64,000 nt of DNA, from positions 62,001-126,000 of the forward strand of contig NZ_QKLF01000003.1 of assembly GCF_003224335.1 (NCBI RefSeq), given 5' to 3'. This stretch comes from Curtobacterium sp. MCJR17_055. GTDB lineage: Bacteria; Actinomycetota; Actinomycetes; Actinomycetales; Microbacteriaceae. Below, one piece after another: positions 19,674 to 28,840 of this stretch (its first letter is position 1; every line of letters starts with the position of its first letter). The notes under the pieces are model-generated. The model was not told the DNA's origin, made no database searches, and worked only from the letters and a program-made list of their open reading frames with translations. The position numbers and the translations under genes were made by a program.

Positions 19674-20459
19674 TCAGGCCCGGCGGATCACCTCGACGAC
19701 GGCGTCGTGCACGAGGCCGTTCGAGGCGAGCGCACTGCCGTGCCACGGACCGGGGTCGCCGTCGAGCGAGGTGAGGCGGCCGCCGGCCTCCTCCACGATC
19801 GGGACGAGGGCGGCGATGTCCCACGGCTTGAGGTCCGGTTCCCCGGCGACGTCGAGGACCCCTTCCGCGACCATCATGTACGACCACATGTCGCCGTAGG
19901 CGCGGGTGCGCCAGACCCGGCGCGACAGCGTGACGAGGGCGTCGAGTCGGTCGTCGTCGTCCCACTGCTGCAGCGAGTTGTAGCTCAGGCTCGCGTCCCC
20001 GAGGGCGGCGACGCCGGACACGTGCAGCGGTCCGTCGAACGAGTGGGCGCCGAGGCCCGCCGCCGCCCACCAGCGCTTGCCGAGGGCCGGTGCGCTGACC
20101 ACCCCGAGGACGGGACGGCCGTCCACCGCGAGCGCGATGAGCGTCGCCCACACCGGCACGCCGCGCAGGTAGTTGGCGGTGCCGTCGATCGGATCGACGA
20201 CCCACTGGCGGTGTCCGGCGCTCACGGCCTCCTCGCCGGTGTCCGCCGTGGTCTCCTCGCCGAGGAAGGCGTCCTCCGGGCGCTCCGCGGCGAGCCGCTC
20301 GCGGAGAGCGCGCTCGACGGCCTGGTCGGCGTCGGTGACCGCGGTGTGGTCGGCCTTCTCCGTGACGTGCAGGTCGGCGGCGCGGAACCGGTCGAGGCTG
20401 ATCGCGTCGGCGGTGTCGGCGAGGGAACGGGCGAATGCCAGGTCGGCGCTGAGGTCCAC
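19674..20459 (-). CDS. hisN: histidinol-phosphatase, inositol monophosphatase family
   Basis: A magnesium-dependent phosphatase of 261 residues, of the kind that carries out the histidinol-phosphate step of histidine synthesis in actinobacteria. Metal-site motifs are GEETT, VVDPIDGTANYLRG and KPWDIAALVPIVEEAGG. The GTG start is preceded at 6 bases by TACGCT and lacks a ribosome binding site. A neighbouring inositol- or nucleotide-phosphatase role cannot be excluded; the aroA-rsgA-hisN order, seen widely in actinobacteria, supports HisN. Confidence 0.88.
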   Translation of the reverse strand: MDLSADLAFARSLADTADAISLDRFRAADLHVTEKADHTAVTDADQAVERALRERLAAERPEDAFLGEETTADTGEEAVSAGHRQWVVDPIDGTANYLRGVPVWATLIALAVDGRPVLGVVSAPALGKRWWAAAGLGAHSFDGPLHVSGVAALGDASLSYNSLQQWDDDDRLDALVTLSRRVWRTRAYGDMWSYMMVAEGVLDVAGEPDLKPWDIAALVPIVEEAGGRLTSLDGDPGPWHGSALASNGLVHDAVVEVIRRA

Positions 20460-20465
20460 GGGTCG

Positions 20466-20471
20466 AGCGTA
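20466..20471 (-). promoter_or_regulatory. -10 element of hisN
   Basis: TACGCT (minus strand) ends 6 bases before the GTG, so hisN can be expressed apart from aroA-rsgA as a leaderless mRNA. Confidence 0.55.
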
Positions 20472-20548
20472 GCGGCGGTCCGGCGGACCCCCACGCGGAC
20501 TGGGCCGAGCGGGTCCACCCGACGTCGGGGAACGCCGCGCGGGGTAGC

Positions 20549-21601
20549 TCACGCCGTGCCGGGGTCCTCCGCGCCCATCCCGGTGAGGAGCGCCCGGAAC
20601 GAGTCGAGCCGCTCGATCCCGGTCGGCCCGAGCTCGCCGCCCGCGACCCGGTCGACGATCTCCCAGTCGTGCGCCTGGTGCAGCGGGATGCCGTCCGGGG
20701 CGTCCTGCACCGGCACCGCGTGCGAGGCGAACGCGCGGAACACGTTCTCCGGCTGCACGTGCCCGAGGCCGAACGACCGGACGCCGGGGGTGTCGATGAC
20801 CCACCCGCCGTCCCGCACCCGGAGGGCGACGGACGACGAGGACGTGTGGCGGCCGCGCCCGGTGACCGAGTTGACGACGCCGATCGCCCGCGTGGAGCCG
20901 GTCAGCGCGTTGACCAGGGTGGACTTGCCGACGCCGGAGTGGCCGACGGTGACCGTCACCTTGCCGTCGAGGAGCTCGTGCAGTGCCTCGAACGGCACGT
21001 CGTCGGCCCGGCTCGTCACGATGCGCAGGTCGAGGCAGGCGAAGTGCGCCAGGAACGGCGCCGGGTCGGCGAGGTCGGTCTTCGTGATGCAGAGGACCGG
21101 GTCGAGGCCGGCGTCGAACGCCGCGACGAGGTACCGGTCGATGAGACGCGGCCGGGGTTCCGGGTCCGCCGAGGCCACGACGATGAGCATCTGGTCGGCG
21201 TTCGCCACGATGACACGCTCGACCTCGTCCGAGTCGTCCGCACTCCGCCGGAGCAGGGTCGTCCGCTCGGCCACCCGGACGATGCGGGCCAGGGAGCCCT
21301 CGCTGCCGGAGACGTCGCCGGTGAGCGAGACGTGGTCGCCGGTGACGACCGACTTCCGGCCGAGCTCGCGGGCCTTCGTCGCGGTGATGACGTGCTCCCC
21401 GTCCGCGTCGGTGACGAGCACGCCGAAGCGTCCGCGGTCGACGTTGGTGACCCAGCCCGACGGCGCGTCCTCGTACGTCGGTCGGGTCTTCGTCCGGGGT
21501 CGGTTGCCCTTCGGGTTCGGCCGGACGCGGACGCTCGACTCGTCGTACTGGCCGTACGGCTCGTCCTCGTCGCCGCCGTCGGTGTCGTCCCACCAGCTCA
21601 T
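20549..21601 (-). CDS. rsgA: ribosome small subunit-dependent GTPase RsgA
   Basis: RsgA assists late 30S maturation by GTP hydrolysis. The 350 residues have an N-terminal OB domain and circularly permuted G motifs: G4 ITKTDL, then G1 GHSGVGKSTL, then G3 DTPGVRSFG. The usual C-terminal zinc finger is reduced: the tail lacks the CxxxxCxH cluster, as in several actinobacterial forms. The start ATG overlaps the aroA stop (ATGA). The longer frame upstream is aroA in another frame. Confidence 0.95.
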   Translation of the reverse strand: MSWWDDTDGGDEDEPYGQYDESSVRVRPNPKGNRPRTKTRPTYEDAPSGWVTNVDRGRFGVLVTDADGEHVITATKARELGRKSVVTGDHVSLTGDVSGSEGSLARIVRVAERTTLLRRSADDSDEVERVIVANADQMLIVVASADPEPRPRLIDRYLVAAFDAGLDPVLCITKTDLADPAPFLAHFACLDLRIVTSRADDVPFEALHELLDGKVTVTVGHSGVGKSTLVNALTGSTRAIGVVNSVTGRGRHTSSSSVALRVRDGGWVIDTPGVRSFGLGHVQPENVFRAFASHAVPVQDAPDGIPLHQAHDWEIVDRVAGGELGPTGIERLDSFRALLTGMGAEDPGTA

Positions 21602-23016
21602 GCCGGCGCCCCCTCTGCTGTCTCGGCCGCGCCCGCTGCTCCCGCGACGTCGGTGTCCCGGTCTGCCGGAGCGGTCCGGCCCGCCGTGGCGACCAGGTCG
21701 GCCCACAGCTCCGGGAACTGCGGCAACGTCTTCGCGGTGGAGCCGATGTCGTCGACCGCGACGCCCTCGGTCACCAGACCGACGACGGCACCTGCGGTGG
21801 CCATCCGGTGGTCCTCGTACGCAGCCCAGTCACCGCCCGAGAGCCGCGCCGGTTCGATCCGGAGGCCCTCCTCGCGCTCGGTGACCGCGCCTCCGAGCCC
21901 GTTGAGGTCCGCCGCGAGCGCCGCGAGCCGGTCCGTCTCGTGCCCGCGCAGGTGCCCGATCCCGGAGACCTCGCTCGGGCCGCTGGCCAGGGCCGCCAGC
22001 GCGACGAGTGCCGGGGCGAGCTCGCCGCCGCGGGTCAGGTCCAGCTCCAGACCCGGCAGGGAGGCGCCACCCCGGACCCCGACGCCGCCGTCGAACACCA
22101 GGTCCGCACCGTCCCGCGTCACGGTCGCGCCCCACAGCGGCAGGAGCGTCTCGAGGTCGGCACCGACCTGCGTCGTCCCGGTCGGCCAGGTCCGGATCCG
22201 GACCGTCCCACCGGCGACGAGTGCGGCGACCGCGAAGGGTGCGGCGTTCGAGAGGTCCGGTTCGATCGTCACGTCCCGTGCCGCGATGGGTCCGGGGTGC
22301 ACGACCCACTCGCCGACGCCCGGCTCGTCGACGCGGACGCCGCGGGCACGGAGGACCGCGACCGTCATCGCGATGTGCGGCATGCTCGGCAGCCGGTCGC
22401 CGACGTGCCGCAGGTGCAGGCCCTCGTCGAAGCGGGGCGCGGAGAGCAGCAGGCCGGAGACGAACTGGGAGGACGCCGAGGCGTCGATCTCGAGCGTCCC
22501 ACCCCGGACCGAACCGCTGCCGACGAAGGTGAAGGGCATCGCGCCGCCGCCGTCGTCGGTGACGTCCACGCCGAGGTCGACGAGCGCGCGGATGATCGCA
22601 GCCATCGGTCGCTTGCGGGCGTAGGGGTCACCGTCGATCGTGACCGGTCCCTCGGCCAGTGCCGCCAGGGGCGGCAGGAAGCGCATGACGGTGCCCGCGA
22701 GGCCGCAGTCGACACGGACACCGCCGTGCATGGCGGCGGGCGCCACGCGGAGGTCCGGTCCGTACGGGTTCGCCGGGTCACCCGCGACCGGCTCGACCTC
22801 GTCGATGCCGACGCCGAGCTGGCGGAGCGCGGTCGTCATGAGGGCGGAGTCCCGGGAGTGCAGGGGCAGCCGGATCGTGGAGGGGCCGTCGGCGAGCGCG
22901 GCGAGGACGAGCTCGCGGTTCGTCAGCGACTTCGACCCGGGCAGGGCGACGTCCCCGGCGAGCGGGCCCGGCGCGACGGGGGCGGTCCAGGGGCGGGAAT
23001 GCGTCGTGGCTGCCAT
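21598..23016 (-). CDS. aroA: 3-phosphoshikimate 1-carboxyvinyltransferase (EPSP synthase)
   Basis: Catalyses the sixth shikimate-pathway step, joining PEP to shikimate-3-phosphate. The 472 residues have the substrate motifs [56 protein letters not shown] and [12 protein letters not shown]. The C-terminal ~35 residues are an Asp/Ala/Gly-rich tail. The first codons overlap the sigR autoregulatory promoter. On the minus strand TAGTGT ends 9 bases before the ATG. Confidence 0.97.
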   Translation of the reverse strand: MAATTHSRPWTAPVAPGPLAGDVALPGSKSLTNRELVLAALADGPSTIRLPLHSRDSALMTTALRQLGVGIDEVEPVAGDPANPYGPDLRVAPAAMHGGVRVDCGLAGTVMRFLPPLAALAEGPVTIDGDPYARKRPMAAIIRALVDLGVDVTDDGGGAMPFTFVGSGSVRGGTLEIDASASSQFVSGLLLSAPRFDEGLHLRHVGDRLPSMPHIAMTVAVLRARGVRVDEPGVGEWVVHPGPIAARDVTIEPDLSNAAPFAVAALVAGGTVRIRTWPTGTTQVGADLETLLPLWGATVTRDGADLVFDGGVGVRGGASLPGLELDLTRGGELAPALVALAALASGPSEVSGIGHLRGHETDRLAALAADLNGLGGAVTEREEGLRIEPARLSGGDWAAYEDHRMATAGAVVGLVTEGVAVDDIGSTAKTLPQFPELWADLVATAGRTAPADRDTDVAGAAGAAETAEGAPA

Positions 23017-23021
23017 CGGTT
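22995..23021 (+). promoter_or_regulatory. predicted SigR-dependent (autoregulatory) promoter
   Basis: GGGAAT at 22995-23000 and GTT at 23019-23021 are separated by 18 bases, the known SigR/SigH consensus. It lies inside the 5' end of aroA and points towards sigR, so SigR would activate its own gene. The start of transcription would be near 23027. Confidence 0.78.
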
Positions 23022-23025
23022 CACC

Positions 23026-23031
23026 ACACTA
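23026..23031 (-). promoter_or_regulatory. -10 element of aroA
   Basis: TAGTGT (minus strand) ends 9 bases before the aroA ATG. It overlaps the likely start site of the opposite SigR promoter, so the two promoters could interfere. Confidence 0.5.
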
Positions 23032-23054
23032 CTGAACCCATCGGGAGGAGCACG

Positions 23055-23168
23055 GTGATCGCACTCGCACCGTCACGACCGGCCGCCGCGGACCAGCTGC
23101 CGACGGTCGTCACGACGTTGACCGAGCCGCAGGGCCCGGACGTCCTCGTCCGCCTAGACTGGCGGGCG
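23055..23168 (+). other. in-frame N-terminal extension giving a long SigR isoform
   Basis: A GTG at 23055, four bases after GGGAGGAG (23043-23050), opens a frame that runs into the SigR frame without a stop and adds 38 residues. Only a transcript from the upstream SigR promoter would contain it. The ribosome binding site is among the best in the window. In Streptomyces coelicolor a similar longer, unstable SigR' exists; equivalence here is inference. Confidence 0.6.
23155..23160 (+). promoter_or_regulatory. -10 element of the short sigR transcript
   Basis: TAGACT ends 8 bases before the ATG at 23169, the leaderless arrangement seen at many genes here; it could serve basal expression. Confidence 0.5.
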
Positions 23169-23990
23169 ATGACGACCGACGAACCGCAGCACGCACCGGA
23201 CGACCTGGTCGAGGAGACCGAGGCGCAGCTCGACGCCGTCGAGGACGAGGACCTCGCCGCGTCGGACACGGTGGACGAGTCGGACGACCCGACCGCCGAC
23301 GACGAGCCGGTCGACGCGAAGACGGTCTCGGAGCACGAGCTGCGCCGCCTGTTCGAGGACCAGGCGCTGCCGTTCATGGACCAGCTGTACGGCGCGGCGA
23401 TGCGGATGACGCGCAACCCCGCCGACGCCTCGGACCTCGTGCAGGAGACGTTCGTCAAGGCGTTCGCCGCGTTCCGGCAGTTCCGCCAGGGCACGAACCT
23501 CAAGGCGTGGCTGTACCGGATCCTGACGAACACGTTCATCAACACGTACCGCAAGAACCAGCGGAACCCGTACCAGGGCACCATCGACGAGCTCGAGGAC
23601 TGGCAGCTCGGCGGCGCGGAGAGCGTGACGCAGTCGATCTCTGCCCGGTCCGCCGAGGCCGACGCCATCGACCACCTGCCGTCCTCCGCCGTGAAGGACG
23701 CGCTGCAGGCCATCCCGGAGGACTTCCGGATGGCGGTCTACTTCGCCGATGTCGAGGGGTTCTCCTACCAGGAGATCGCCGACATCATGAAGACCCCCGT
23801 GGGGACGGTCATGAGCCGCCTCCACCGTGGTCGCCGGCTCCTGCGTGGGCTGCTGGCGGACCACGCACGCGAGACCGGTGTCGTCCCGGACGCAGCGTCG
23901 ACGGCGACGATGCGCGGGCGAGGCCGTGGTGCAGGTACGCGGGCGGCCACGACGGCCGGTGCCCGCACGACCCGGAAGGACGCACGATGA
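23169..23990 (+). CDS. sigR: ECF sigma factor, SigR/SigH type (thiol-oxidative stress)
   Basis: A group-IV sigma factor of 273 residues from this ATG. An acidic N-terminal stretch is followed by region 2 ([50 protein letters not shown]) and region 4 ([39 protein letters not shown]), each listed in parts. A basic C-terminal tail follows. Family members direct thioredoxin, mycothiol and proteolysis genes under disulfide stress. The stop overlaps the start of a zinc anti-sigma factor. It has two possible promoters and two possible starts (separate entries). Confidence 0.92.
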   Translation: MTTDEPQHAPDDLVEETEAQLDAVEDEDLAASDTVDESDDPTADDEPVDAKTVSEHELRRLFEDQALPFMDQLYGAAMRMTRNPADASDLVQETFVKAFAAFRQFRQGTNLKAWLYRILTNTFINTYRKNQRNPYQGTIDELEDWQLGGAESVTQSISARSAEADAIDHLPSSAVKDALQAIPEDFRMAVYFADVEGFSYQEIADIMKTPVGTVMSRLHRGRRLLRGLLADHARETGVVPDAASTATMRGRGRGAGTRAATTAGARTTRKDAR

Positions 23991-24229
23991 GCGGGTGCGA
24001 CTGCTCGAAGGCGAAGGCGGAACTCGAGGAGTTCCTCCACGACGAGCTCCGTCACGAGGACGCCGCGGACATCCGCGAGCACATGGACGGCTGCGAGGAC
24101 TGCCTGACGGAACACCGCGTCGGCGTGGTGCTCATGGAGACCGTGAAGCGCGCCTGCCAGGAGACCGCTCCCGAGCAGCTCCGCGGCGAGGTCCTCGCCC
24201 GGCTCCGCGCAGTGCAGTCCACACACTGA
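23987..24229 (+). CDS. rsrA: zinc-binding anti-sigma factor, RsrA/RshA type
   Basis: An 80-residue ZAS-family protein that holds SigR inactive until its cysteines are oxidised. It has the N-terminal CDC and the H-x3-C-x2-C motif in EHMDGCEDC. The start overlaps the sigR stop (ATGA), securing equal synthesis. Length and order match Streptomyces sigR-rsrA and Mycobacterium sigH-rshA. Confidence 0.92.
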   Translation: MSGCDCSKAKAELEEFLHDELRHEDAADIREHMDGCEDCLTEHRVGVVLMETVKRACQETAPEQLRGEVLARLRAVQSTH

Positions 24230-24275
24230 CGGCACCCGGCCGCGTCACACCGGCGGCCGCGGCGCCGCGAGCGGG

Positions 24276-24281
24276 TAGGGT
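24276..24281 (+). promoter_or_regulatory. -10 element of GNAT gene
   Basis: TAGGGT ends 6 bases before the ATG at 24288; no ribosome binding site. Confidence 0.5.
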
Positions 24282-24287
24282 GCGGGC

Positions 24288-24725
24288 ATGACCGACGCCG
24301 AGCCGATCAGCACCTGGACCGAACCCGACGTCGTCGCGGTGACCGAGTTGGTGCGCCTGCTCGGCCACCAGGTCGAGCCCGCGTCGATGCGCTCGCGCCT
24401 CGACCGGCTCACCGCCGAGGCCGGGCACCGTACGTGGGTCGTGCGCGGGGACGACGGTCGGCCCGTCGCGGTCGCCGGGGCGCAGCTCACGTGGACGTAC
24501 GCCGGGGATGCGCCGACCGCGCAGTTGCTCCTCCTCGTCGTGGACCCCACGGCCAGGAGGCACGGCACGGGCTCTGCGCTCCTGGGCACCTTCGAGACGT
24601 GGGCCGTCGAGCAGGGCGCGCGCCAGCTGAGCGCCGTGAGCGCCGCCGCGACGGACAGCGCGCACCGGTTCTACCAGCGCCGCGGCTACCACGAGGCGGG
24701 CGTCCGCTACACCAGGCTGGTTTGA
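24288..24725 (+). CDS. GNAT family N-acetyltransferase
   Basis: A 145-residue acetyltransferase. The acetyl-CoA loop is seen as VVDPTARRHGTGSALLGTFETWA, with the C-terminal strand HRFYQRRGYHEAGVRYTRLV typical of the fold. The acceptor substrate cannot be predicted. It follows rsrA by about 60 bases but has its own likely promoter, so it need not belong to the stress operon. Confidence 0.85.
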   Translation: MTDAEPISTWTEPDVVAVTELVRLLGHQVEPASMRSRLDRLTAEAGHRTWVVRGDDGRPVAVAGAQLTWTYAGDAPTAQLLLLVVDPTARRHGTGSALLGTFETWAVEQGARQLSAVSAAATDSAHRFYQRRGYHEAGVRYTRLV

Positions 24726-24750
24726 ACTGTACTGATCCCTCGCGGACGTC

Positions 24751-24797
24751 GGAGCGCCTCGTGCTGGAGTCCCACGGACTCCTGCACGAGGCGCTCC
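24751..24797. terminator. strong bidirectional terminator hairpin
   Basis: GGAGCGCCTCGTGC and its exact complement, plus an inner stem GGAGTCC/GGACTCC around CAC, lie between the convergent GNAT and kgd genes. It would stop both transcripts. Confidence 0.85.
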
Positions 24798-24826
24798 CTC
24801 GTCATCAGGCCGACGCGCTCAAGCGC

Positions 24827-27800
24827 TCATGCCCTCAACGCCCGGTCGATGACCTCGGCCGCCTCGGCGGCGGAGCGCTTCGACGAGCCGGTCGCCGGCG
24901 CCGCACTCGCGGACCGGGCCGCGACGGACAGCGGCCGACCGTCCAGGTGCGGGGACAGGTTCATGCAGACGAACGGCCAGGCGCCCTGGTTCTCGGGCTC
25001 CTCCTGGGCGAACACGACCTCGGCCTCGGGGTAGCCCGCGATGACCTCGAGGATGCGGTCGAGCGGGAGCGGGGCGAGCTGCTCCAGCCGGACCAGTGCC
25101 ACGTCGGTCACGCCGCGCTTCTCCGCCTCGGCACGCAGGTCGTGGTGGATCTTGCCCGAGTGCAGGACCACCCGGCGCACCGACCCGCGGTCGACACCGT
25201 TCGCCTGCAGGCGGTCGTCGTCCAGGACCTCCTGGAACGTGCCGGAGGTGAAGTCCGTCACCGCGCTCGTCGCCTGTCGCAGGCGGAGCATCGCCTTCGG
25301 GGAGAACACGATGAGCGGCTTCTGCGGCTTCGCCCACGCCTGGCGCCGGAGCAGGTGGAAGTACGACGCCGGGGTCGACGGGCGCGCCACCACCATGTTG
25401 TCCTGCGCGCACAGCTGCAGGTAGCGCTCGATGCGCCCGGAGGAGTGGTCCGGCCCCTGACCCTCGTAGCCGTGCGGGAGCAGGAGCACCAGGCCGGAGC
25501 GCTGGCCCCACTTCTGCTCGGCGGACGAGATGAACTCGTCGATCACGGTCTGGGCGCCGTTCGCGAAGTCGCCGAACTGCGCCTCCCAGAGCACGAGGGC
25601 CTCGGGACGCTCGACCGAGTACCCGTACTCGAACGCCATCGCCGCGTACTCGCTCAGGAGCGAGTCGTAGATGAAGAAGCGTGCCTGGTCCTCGGTGAGG
25701 TTCGCGAGCGGCAGCCACTCCTGGCCGTTGGTCCGGTCGTGGAAGACCGCCTGGCGCTGGACGAACGTGCCACGACGGGCGTCCTGCCCGGCGAGCCGCA
25801 CCGGCTTGCCCTCGGTCAGGACCGAGCCGATCGCCATCAGCTCGGCCATGGCCCAGTCGATCCCGCCGGTCCGGGTCATCTCGCGGCGCTTGGTGAGGAG
25901 CTGCTGCAGCTTCGGGTGGATCGAGAAGCCCGACGGCGGGTTGCCGTGCGCGTCGCCGATGAGTTCGACGAGCTCCTGCGAGACCGCGGTGTCGTGCACC
26001 TCGAGCTCGGAGTCGTCGCGTTGTGAGGTCGGGCGCTCGAGGCCGTTCACGGCACCGGAGTCGTCCGTGGCGGGCGTCGACACCGAGCCCGTCTGCGCCT
26101 CGTGCGTCTCCGCGAAGGCACGCTCGAGGCGGTCCTGGAAGTCGCGGTGCGCGTCGTCGTACTCCTGCTGCGTGATGTCACCGCGGCCGACGAGGGCCTC
26201 GGTGTACAGCGTGCGGACCGAGCGCTTCGCCTCGATGAGGTTGTACATGAGCGGCTGCGTCATCGAGGGGTCGTCGCCCTCGTTGTGACCGCGGCGGCGG
26301 TAGCAGACCAGGTCGATGACGACGTCGCGGTGGAACTCCTCGCGGTACGCGTAGGCCAGGTCCGCGACGCGGGCCACGGCCTCCGGGTCGTCGCCGTTCA
26401 CGTGGAAGACCGGCGCCTGGATCGTCTTCGCGACGTCGGTCGAGTACACCGAGGTGCGCGCCGACTCGGGCGGCGTCGTGAAGCCGACCTGGTTGTTGAT
26501 GACGAGGTGCACGGTGCCGCCGGTGCGGTAGCCCCGCAGCTGCGACATCTGCAGGGTCTCGACGACCACGCCCTGGCCGGCCATCGCCGCGTCGCCGTGC
26601 ACGAGCACGGGGAGCGTGCCGAACGTGCCGGCGGGCTTCCGGTCCTGCTTCGCGCGGACGATGCCCTCGAGCACCCCGTCGACGGCCTCGAGGTGGGACG
26701 GGTTGGCGGCGATCGTGACGGGGATGCGGGACCCGTCGGAGGCGCGGAACACGCCCTCGGTGCCGACGTGGTACTTGACGTCGCCGGAACCCTGACCGGA
26801 GACCGTGCCCGGGAGCTGGGTGCCCTCGAACTCGCGGAAGATCTGGCCGTAGGTCTTGCCGGCGATGTTCGTCAGCACGTTGAGGCGGCCGCGGTGCGCC
26901 ATGCCGATCGCGACCTCGTCGAGACCGTCCACGGCGGCGTGCTGGATGAGCGTGTCGAGGAACGCGATGGTCGACTCGCCGCCCTCGAGCGAGAACCGCT
27001 TCTGGCCGACGTACTTCGTCTGCAGGAAGGTCTCGAAGGCCTCGGCCTCGTTGAGCTTGCCGAGGACGCGGAGCTGCTCGTCCTTCGACGGCTTCGAGTA
27101 CGGGACCTCGATGCGCTCCTGCACCCAGCGACGCTGCTCCGGGTCCTGGATGTGCATGTACTCGATGCCGACCGTGCGGCAGTAGGCGTCGCGGAGGATC
27201 CCGAGGACGTCGCGCAGGGGAGCGGTCGTCGTGCCGGCGAGCCCGCCCGTGACGAACTCCCGGTCGAGGTCCCAGAAGGTCAGCCCGTGGCTCTCGATCT
27301 CGAGGTCGGGGTGCGTGCGCTGCCGGTACTCGAGCGGGTCGATGTCGGCCATCAGGTGCCCGCGGACGCGGTAGCTGTTGATGAGCTCCTGCACGCGCGC
27401 GGTCTTGTTCACCCGGTGCGCCAGGTCGACGTTGATGTCGTTCGCCCACTGGATCGGCTTGTAGGGGATCCGGAGCGCGGCGAAGATGTCGTCGTAGAAG
27501 CCGTGCTGGCCGATGAGCCGCTCGTGCACCTTCTTGAGGAACTCACCCGACCCGGCGCCCTGGATGACACGGTGGTCGTACGTGCTCGTCAGCGTGATGG
27601 TCTTGCCGACGCCGAGCTCGATGAGGGTCTTCGGCGCCGACCCCTGGAACTGCGCCGGGTACTCGAGGGCGCCGGCGCCGACGATGCAGCCCTGCCCCTT
27701 CGTGAGACGCGGGACCGAGTGCTCGGTGCCGATGCCGCCCGGGTTCGTGAGGGAGATCGTCGTGCCCTGGAAGTCCGACGGGGTGAGCTTGTTGTCCCGG

Positions 27801-28651
27801 GCGCGCTTGACGACGTCCTCGTACACGGAGAGGAACTGGCCGAACGTCAGGGCCTCGGCGCGCTTGATGCTCGGGACGAGCAGGGAGCGCGTGCCGTCCT
27901 TCTTCGGGACGTCGATCGCGATGCCGAGATTGACGTGCGCCGGGGTGACGAGGAAGGGCTTGCCGTCGCGCTCCTCGTACGAGACGTTCTGGCTCGGGAA
28001 CTCCTTCAACGTCTGCACCATGGCCCAGCCGATCAGGTGCGTGAAGGAGATCTTGCCGCCGCGGGCACGCCGCAGGTGGTTGTTGATGACGATCCGGTTG
28101 TCGATCATCAGCTTCGCCGGGATGGTCCGGACGCTGGTCGCGGTCGGGACGGTGAGCGACGCGTCCATGTTCGACGCGAGGGTCTTCGCCATGCCGCGCA
28201 GCGGGGTGGCGACGTCCTCGTGGGTCTCCTCGTGGTCGTCCGCCGCGTCGTTCGCCTCGGCGGGGATCGGCTGCGGGGACGGCTGGCGCGAGGTGGTGCG
28301 GGCCTGGAGCGGGGTCTTCGCCTCTCCTGTGGCGGGCTGCTGCGTGGAGGAGGGGCCGGAGGCGGCGGCGGGTTGACCGGCGGGGGCGTCCTGCGCGGCG
28401 GCTGCCTGTGCCCGGGCGGGGGTGCTCGAGTCGGCGGCGGCCGGGGTGCCCGAGCCGGTGTCGACCGGGCTGCCGGAGGCGGCGTCCGTCGTGGCGGCCT
28501 GCGTCCGGTGGTAGCTCTCGAGGACGGGCCACCAGGACTCGTCGACGCTGTTCCTGTCGGCCACGAACTGCTCGTAGAGCTCGTCCACCAGCCACTCGTT
28601 CGCGCCGAAATCGCCCGCGGTCTCGTCCGTTCCGGTCAGATGGCTCGACAC
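24827..28651 (-). CDS. kgd: multifunctional 2-oxoglutarate decarboxylase/dehydrogenase E1-E2 protein
   Basis: A 1274-residue fused enzyme of the TCA cycle at the 2-oxoglutarate node, as in Mycobacterium and Corynebacterium. Parts in order: a short E1 N-terminal segment (ANEWLVDELYEQFVADRN); an Ala/Pro/Thr-rich linker (~45-135); an E2-like acyltransferase domain without a lipoyl domain, with active-site YDHRVIQG; and a thiamine-diphosphate E1 (GMAHRGRLNVL, GDAAMAGQGVV, RRRGHNEGDDPS, LWEAQFGDFANGAQ). The start is GTG with GGAGAG upstream. In relatives GarA/OdhI inhibits this enzyme. Confidence 0.95.
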   Translation of the reverse strand: MSSHLTGTDETAGDFGANEWLVDELYEQFVADRNSVDESWWPVLESYHRTQAATTDAASGSPVDTGSGTPAAADSSTPARAQAAAAQDAPAGQPAAASGPSSTQQPATGEAKTPLQARTTSRQPSPQPIPAEANDAADDHEETHEDVATPLRGMAKTLASNMDASLTVPTATSVRTIPAKLMIDNRIVINNHLRRARGGKISFTHLIGWAMVQTLKEFPSQNVSYEERDGKPFLVTPAHVNLGIAIDVPKKDGTRSLLVPSIKRAEALTFGQFLSVYEDVVKRARDNKLTPSDFQGTTISLTNPGGIGTEHSVPRLTKGQGCIVGAGALEYPAQFQGSAPKTLIELGVGKTITLTSTYDHRVIQGAGSGEFLKKVHERLIGQHGFYDDIFAALRIPYKPIQWANDINVDLAHRVNKTARVQELINSYRVRGHLMADIDPLEYRQRTHPDLEIESHGLTFWDLDREFVTGGLAGTTTAPLRDVLGILRDAYCRTVGIEYMHIQDPEQRRWVQERIEVPYSKPSKDEQLRVLGKLNEAEAFETFLQTKYVGQKRFSLEGGESTIAFLDTLIQHAAVDGLDEVAIGMAHRGRLNVLTNIAGKTYGQIFREFEGTQLPGTVSGQGSGDVKYHVGTEGVFRASDGSRIPVTIAANPSHLEAVDGVLEGIVRAKQDRKPAGTFGTLPVLVHGDAAMAGQGVVVETLQMSQLRGYRTGGTVHLVINNQVGFTTPPESARTSVYSTDVAKTIQAPVFHVNGDDPEAVARVADLAYAYREEFHRDVVIDLVCYRRRGHNEGDDPSMTQPLMYNLIEAKRSVRTLYTEALVGRGDITQQEYDDAHRDFQDRLERAFAETHEAQTGSVSTPATDDSGAVNGLERPTSQRDDSELEVHDTAVSQELVELIGDAHGNPPSGFSIHPKLQQLLTKRREMTRTGGIDWAMAELMAIGSVLTEGKPVRLAGQDARRGTFVQRQAVFHDRTNGQEWLPLANLTEDQARFFIYDSLLSEYAAMAFEYGYSVERPEALVLWEAQFGDFANGAQTVIDEFISSAEQKWGQRSGLVLLLPHGYEGQGPDHSSGRIERYLQLCAQDNMVVARPSTPASYFHLLRRQAWAKPQKPLIVFSPKAMLRLRQATSAVTDFTSGTFQEVLDDDRLQANGVDRGSVRRVVLHSGKIHHDLRAEAEKRGVTDVALVRLEQLAPLPLDRILEVIAGYPEAEVVFAQEEPENQGAWPFVCMNLSPHLDGRPLSVAARSASAAPATGSSKRSAAEAAEVIDRALRA

Positions 28652-28827
28652 AGCCGATCGCCCACTCTCCGTCGATTGATGCTCGTGTGTGTCGTGCGGG
28701 GCAACCCTGTCCTGCACGCCGTCAACCCTAGCCGCTCCTCCGTGGCCGCGAGGTGGGAGACGTCGGGCGAGTCGGGCCTCCCGGCGGGCGTCCTGGGCCT
28801 CCAGGGCGGGCCGTACGCTGCCCGCCG

Positions 28828-28833
28828 TACGAT
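28828..28833 (+). promoter_or_regulatory. -10 element of guaB1
   Basis: TACGAT ends 7 bases before the ATG at 28841; leaderless arrangement. Confidence 0.55.
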
Positions 28834-28840
28834 TGGCCCC

